Assembly: GCA_026874595.1 (NCBI GenBank)
Contig: CM049317.1
Span: 15,475,882-15,539,881, forward strand
DNA: 64,000 bases
From: Sipunculus nudus
Taxonomy: Eukaryota > Annelida > Sipuncula > Golfingiida > Sipunculidae
Direction of reading: 5' to 3'
Positions 60,724 to 64,000 of this stretch are shown piece after piece. Every line of letters starts with the position of its first letter. Within the stretch, counting starts at the first letter, position 1. Position numbers and translations under genes: made by a program. Under the pieces are notes generated by a model. The model saw only the letters and a list, made by a program, of their open reading frames with translations. It had not been told where the DNA came from and made no database searches.

Positions 60724-61337
60724 ATAGAGTAAACTTGACATGAGTAATAGTATATTTACCACAAAACGGTAAACAAGAGTATATGAGCATGCACGTAACT
60801 TTACTTGTTAACAGATTTCAAGTTACCAAGTTTTAATGATCACGAACTGAACCAGAAACTATATCCAAAAACTTGTTATAGGCTATGGAGTAAAATTCCA
60901 ACGGGAATAGTTTCATATCTGTATGAAGCGGCCCTTAATTGGTCTCGATTTTATATATTAGGCCGGTGATCTCTCTTATGATTAAAATTCTTATTCAATT
61001 TGAAATACAAAGTGCCTCCTACTAATTTAACATGCATGAGAGGATAATGCCAGATTAAGTCATGTTATAGCATATAAACTCATTTTATACATAACCAATA
61101 GAACAATAAACACAGGTGCATTTGATTTATAATTGATGTTTTAAGTCTTAAAAAACTAAAATGCCGAGATTATGGATCACAAAGGAAAAGACGAAATTTA
61201 TTATATATTCTAACCACATTCACCTGATGATCGGGTCGCATCCCATGAAACAAGAATGTTGTGAATTTACAGTGTTGTTTCTCTTCAGTGTTATACCGCT
61301 CTGGCCTAGTCTGTAGGCGGAGGGTAACTCTACCTTC

Positions 61338-61340
<3 letters not shown>
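60722..61340. other. AT-rich spacer, no feature recognised
   Basis: No gene or repeat family recognised. Confidence 0.4.

Positions 61341-61411
<71 letters not shown>
61341..61411. repeat. Compound (AC)n-(AT)n microsatellite
   Basis: About 37 bp of AC repeats run directly into about 35 bp of AT repeats. Confidence 0.95.
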
Positions 61412-61414
<3 letters not shown>

Positions 61415-61509
61415 TATATAATAAGACAATCCTTGCATCGGACTTGTGAAAAGCGGCCTTCATTTATCAGTGGTCTTGTTAGGGCAGTCCTTCACACAGG
61501 GCCACCCCC

Positions 61510-61647
<138 letters not shown>

Positions 61648-61857
61648 GCAATGACGTGCATGTGGCCGACGGGGGAATAATGCATTCAAGGTATAGTTTT
61701 AAATATACAGAGATACTGGACCGAAATGCCGTGTTGTTTCCCGAGAAAGCACATGGAATATTTACTGCACTTTCTGATAGGCACTATGGGACGGCCGTGA
61801 CTACCTATATCTGATTTAAAATCAAATGTTGTTATGTTGAAATGTTCTATTACAATA

Positions 61858-61859
<2 letters not shown>

Positions 61860-61904
<45 letters not shown>
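61860..61904. repeat. (TA)n microsatellite
   Basis: About 45 bp of TA repeats, followed by degenerate AGTAATAG-type sequence to about 62100. Confidence 0.95.
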
Positions 61905-61907
<3 letters not shown>

Positions 61908-62371
61908 AACATTACTGGTTTACAAAGTAAAAGTATATATATAAGTTAACAGTATAATATAGTAATATAGTAATAGTTATATAGACAAGAAATCTAAACC
62001 TGTAATAGTTATTGTAAAAGTTATAGAAACCAAAGTAATAGAGTAATAGCTTTTACATTTAAATTACTAATACTATACCCTTGACCAAAACAGGAGAATC
62101 AAAACAGGAATGTTATATCTAATTTGGCGAAATCTGTATAATCCTTAATTTTGTACCTCCGCTTATTTTACCTCGGCTGTTTTTACTTAAGCCATTTTTA
62201 ACCCAACCATTTTACCTGACACCGCTGTGGTATAAGGTAAAGTCTAGGTGAGGGTATTTATGTTCAACCCGATATTTGATAGTAAAGTATATGATATTGA
62301 TAGAAGCCAAGTAATAGTAATTAAACAGTATAATATAGTATGTAATTATAATAGTGATATATATATAACAG

Positions 62372-62373
<2 letters not shown>

Positions 62374-62428
<55 letters not shown>
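62374..62428. repeat. (TA)n microsatellite
   Basis: About 55 bp of TA repeats. Confidence 0.95.
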
Positions 62429-62430
<2 letters not shown>

Positions 62431-62539
62431 TATGAACTTGTCATAGAGATGGTAGAAGAACCCATGTAATAAGACCCAACCCTGGTATATTACTGGAAAA
62501 AGAGGGGTGGGGGTGCGGGCGCCCCTTTAAAGTCTGCCC

Positions 62540-62796
62540 CTGGCTTTGGATGGACGTGCCTGTTAATTTATTCTGACATCCATATAAATATAATGTTAGT
62601 CGATGCAGGTGGCCCTAAAATTAAATCAATCCGACAAAGTTTTACAGGTGTCTGATTTTTTGCACAAAAGCTCCTGCATGCCGTTTTTTGAGATAGTATA
62701 CACGGGTTAACGTATATACGGACCACGGACGAGGTCGGACGGACGACAGCCCACCATCGCATGCATATATAAGCTCACAGGTTCGCTAAAAGGAAC
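62540..62796 (+). mobile_element. Element F, copy 2 (3' end fragment)
   Basis: GGGTTAACGTA, then a GGACGAGGTCGGACGGACGA run, CCCACCATCGCATGC and AGCTCACAGGTTCGCTAAAA match the reverse complement of 50546-50632. Only about 200-250 bp of body precede it, including GATGCAGGTGGCCC. It fixes the F 3' terminus as TTCG(C/T)TAAAA. Confidence 0.6.
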
Positions 62797-63428
62797 GTTC
62801 TTCCATAAATAATTTACAGAACACTCAATGCACTGTGGTCATGCAAGTTTTTTTTCAAATGTGGTTTTCTTTAAATTCACATAGTTATTTTTCTCGATTT
62901 TCAATTGTACAATGTTTCGCGAGAGTGTCATTTTCGCAATCTTACCTTGAAGTATTATGACGTGCAGCAATTATAAGTGGACTTTTATTATATCAATTAT
63001 TTGACTGTTTGACTATACGGCCTATGCAAGTAAAACAGAATGGATTAAAATTATTTTTAAATATAAGATAATGTAACAGCTCTTTCATTGTTTATGATAT
63101 CAATCTTTATTTTTGCGAGTAACGTAACAGATCTGTTAAAATTTATAAAATCCACATTTTCCCTGTTTACTTTTAATGCTATACAGATAAATATATCGCC
63201 CATGTTCAACTGGTGGGACAGCAGTATATATAAATGTCTATATGTTTATCTGCATGTGAGACGGAACATCATAATCCCGAGGATTTAATTTTCGCGATAA
63301 TTTTTCTTTCGTATATAGATATCGCATAATTTCAACTCTCGTGAACAAAATGCCAACCGTACACATCCAGTGGACGGACTATACATCTCAGTATTATAGG
63401 GTGCTATATATAATTGTGCATGAGAACG

Positions 63429-63433
<5 letters not shown>
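62797..63433. other. AT-rich sequence, no feature recognised
   Basis: No gene or known repeat. Confidence 0.4.

Positions 63434-63495
<62 letters not shown>
63434..63495. repeat. (TA)n microsatellite
   Basis: About 62 bp of TA repeats. Confidence 0.95.
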
Positions 63496-63499
<4 letters not shown>

Positions 63500-64000
63500 T
63501 TAGGTATATAACCAACCCCGGGTGTCGGGGTTGTGAGGTGTCCGTCAAAAAGTGTCACGTAAAGTGTGGTTCAACGCAATAAATATATGTTCATGTACAA
63601 ACATTTGTATCTGTGCGTATGTAGTCAGCATCTTCATGAGTACAAAATATATATGACGAAAGATATGTTAATATGAATATATAAATGTGTATATATGTAT
63701 TTATTTATAATTGTATATACTTATATTTATTTATAAGTATAATATCATATGTTGTACTTTACTAACCTTTTTTTTTATAAAATATGACAAGATATAAGCT
63801 ACACAACAGTAAAATAATAATATATATGTATCAATAAATAAATAAATTAAACTTAAGCTTTGTGTTTCACAAGTAAAGGTGCACATAAAAAATTGGATTT
63901 TAAAATAAACAACATAAAACTGATTTTCCATATTAAACTACAGATGAAACAATCAAAAAACAGTTTATTAAGGTCGAAATAATAACTGTGTGTTAATAAA
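63496..64000. other. AT-rich sequence at the window edge
   Basis: No gene or repeat family recognised. A minus frame at 63731-63931 is low-complexity. Confidence 0.4.

Overview
This looks like 64 kb of intergenic or intronic nuclear DNA from an invertebrate, most likely a mollusc and perhaps a bivalve. The reasons are its AT-rich, non-operonic, repeat-dense character, metazoan-type MITEs, a tRNA-derived SINE-like head, and many internally repetitive elements of a kind I associate with bivalve genomes. The species assignment is inference. I found no open reading frame, exon chain, rRNA or intact tRNA gene that I can support. All longer ORFs fall in tandem repeats, (TA)n tracts or mobile elements, or are unrecognisable and under about 120 codons, so no CDS is reported.

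Layout. 0-5 kb: a TA-flanked MITE, an ATTGG-rich degenerate array, unique AT-rich DNA and a 185-bp tandem duplication. 5.2-11.7 kb: an apparent three-level nest of internally repetitive mobile elements (AB containing C containing D). 12.5-14.5 kb: a 30-bp minisatellite split by another element (H). 14.5-16.6 kb: complex unique sequence. 16.6-18.9 kb: degenerate dispersed repeats and a 60-bp minisatellite. 19.8-25.9 kb: short MITE-like elements, a consensus CTCF-type site and a compact D copy. 26-31 kb: mostly unique sequence that could hold conserved non-coding elements. 31.6-36.2 kb: a SINE-like head, a MITE nested in its own relative, a PIF/Harbinger-like MITE with a TTA target duplication, and element G. 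36.8-42.6 kb: two long elements (E, AB) abutting head to tail. 45-46.4 kb: a MITE-like segment, a roughly 400-bp imperfect foldback and a second consensus CTCF-type site on the opposite strand. 47.6-49 kb: a GC/CpG-richer island with a perfect splice-donor consensus on the minus strand. 50.5-53 kb: an inverted F element and a second G copy. 57.2-60.3 kb: a 26-bp minisatellite with 182-bp higher-order structure, an F fragment and a second C copy. 60.5-63.5 kb: a dense cluster of long (TA)n tracts.

The main result is a set of element families (AB, C, D, E, H; F and G less complete) with different bodies but one plan. Most start AACAAG-N-GACCCA or AACTAGAATA. A family-specific inverted-repeat key lies about 20-35 bp in, followed by internal tandem units of about 140, 300 or 340 bp. 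Near the 3' end come a GACGGAC-type run, a palindromic hairpin containing the other copy of the key, and usually CTAAA. Bodies of several families share the 12-bp palindrome GGTGGCGCCACC (15 exact copies by eye) and a TTCCTGAGATAT-like module. No transposase or Rep/helicase is encoded, so all copies would be non-autonomous. The plan resembles Helentron-associated (HINE) or pearl-like elements of bivalves, but that classification is inference.
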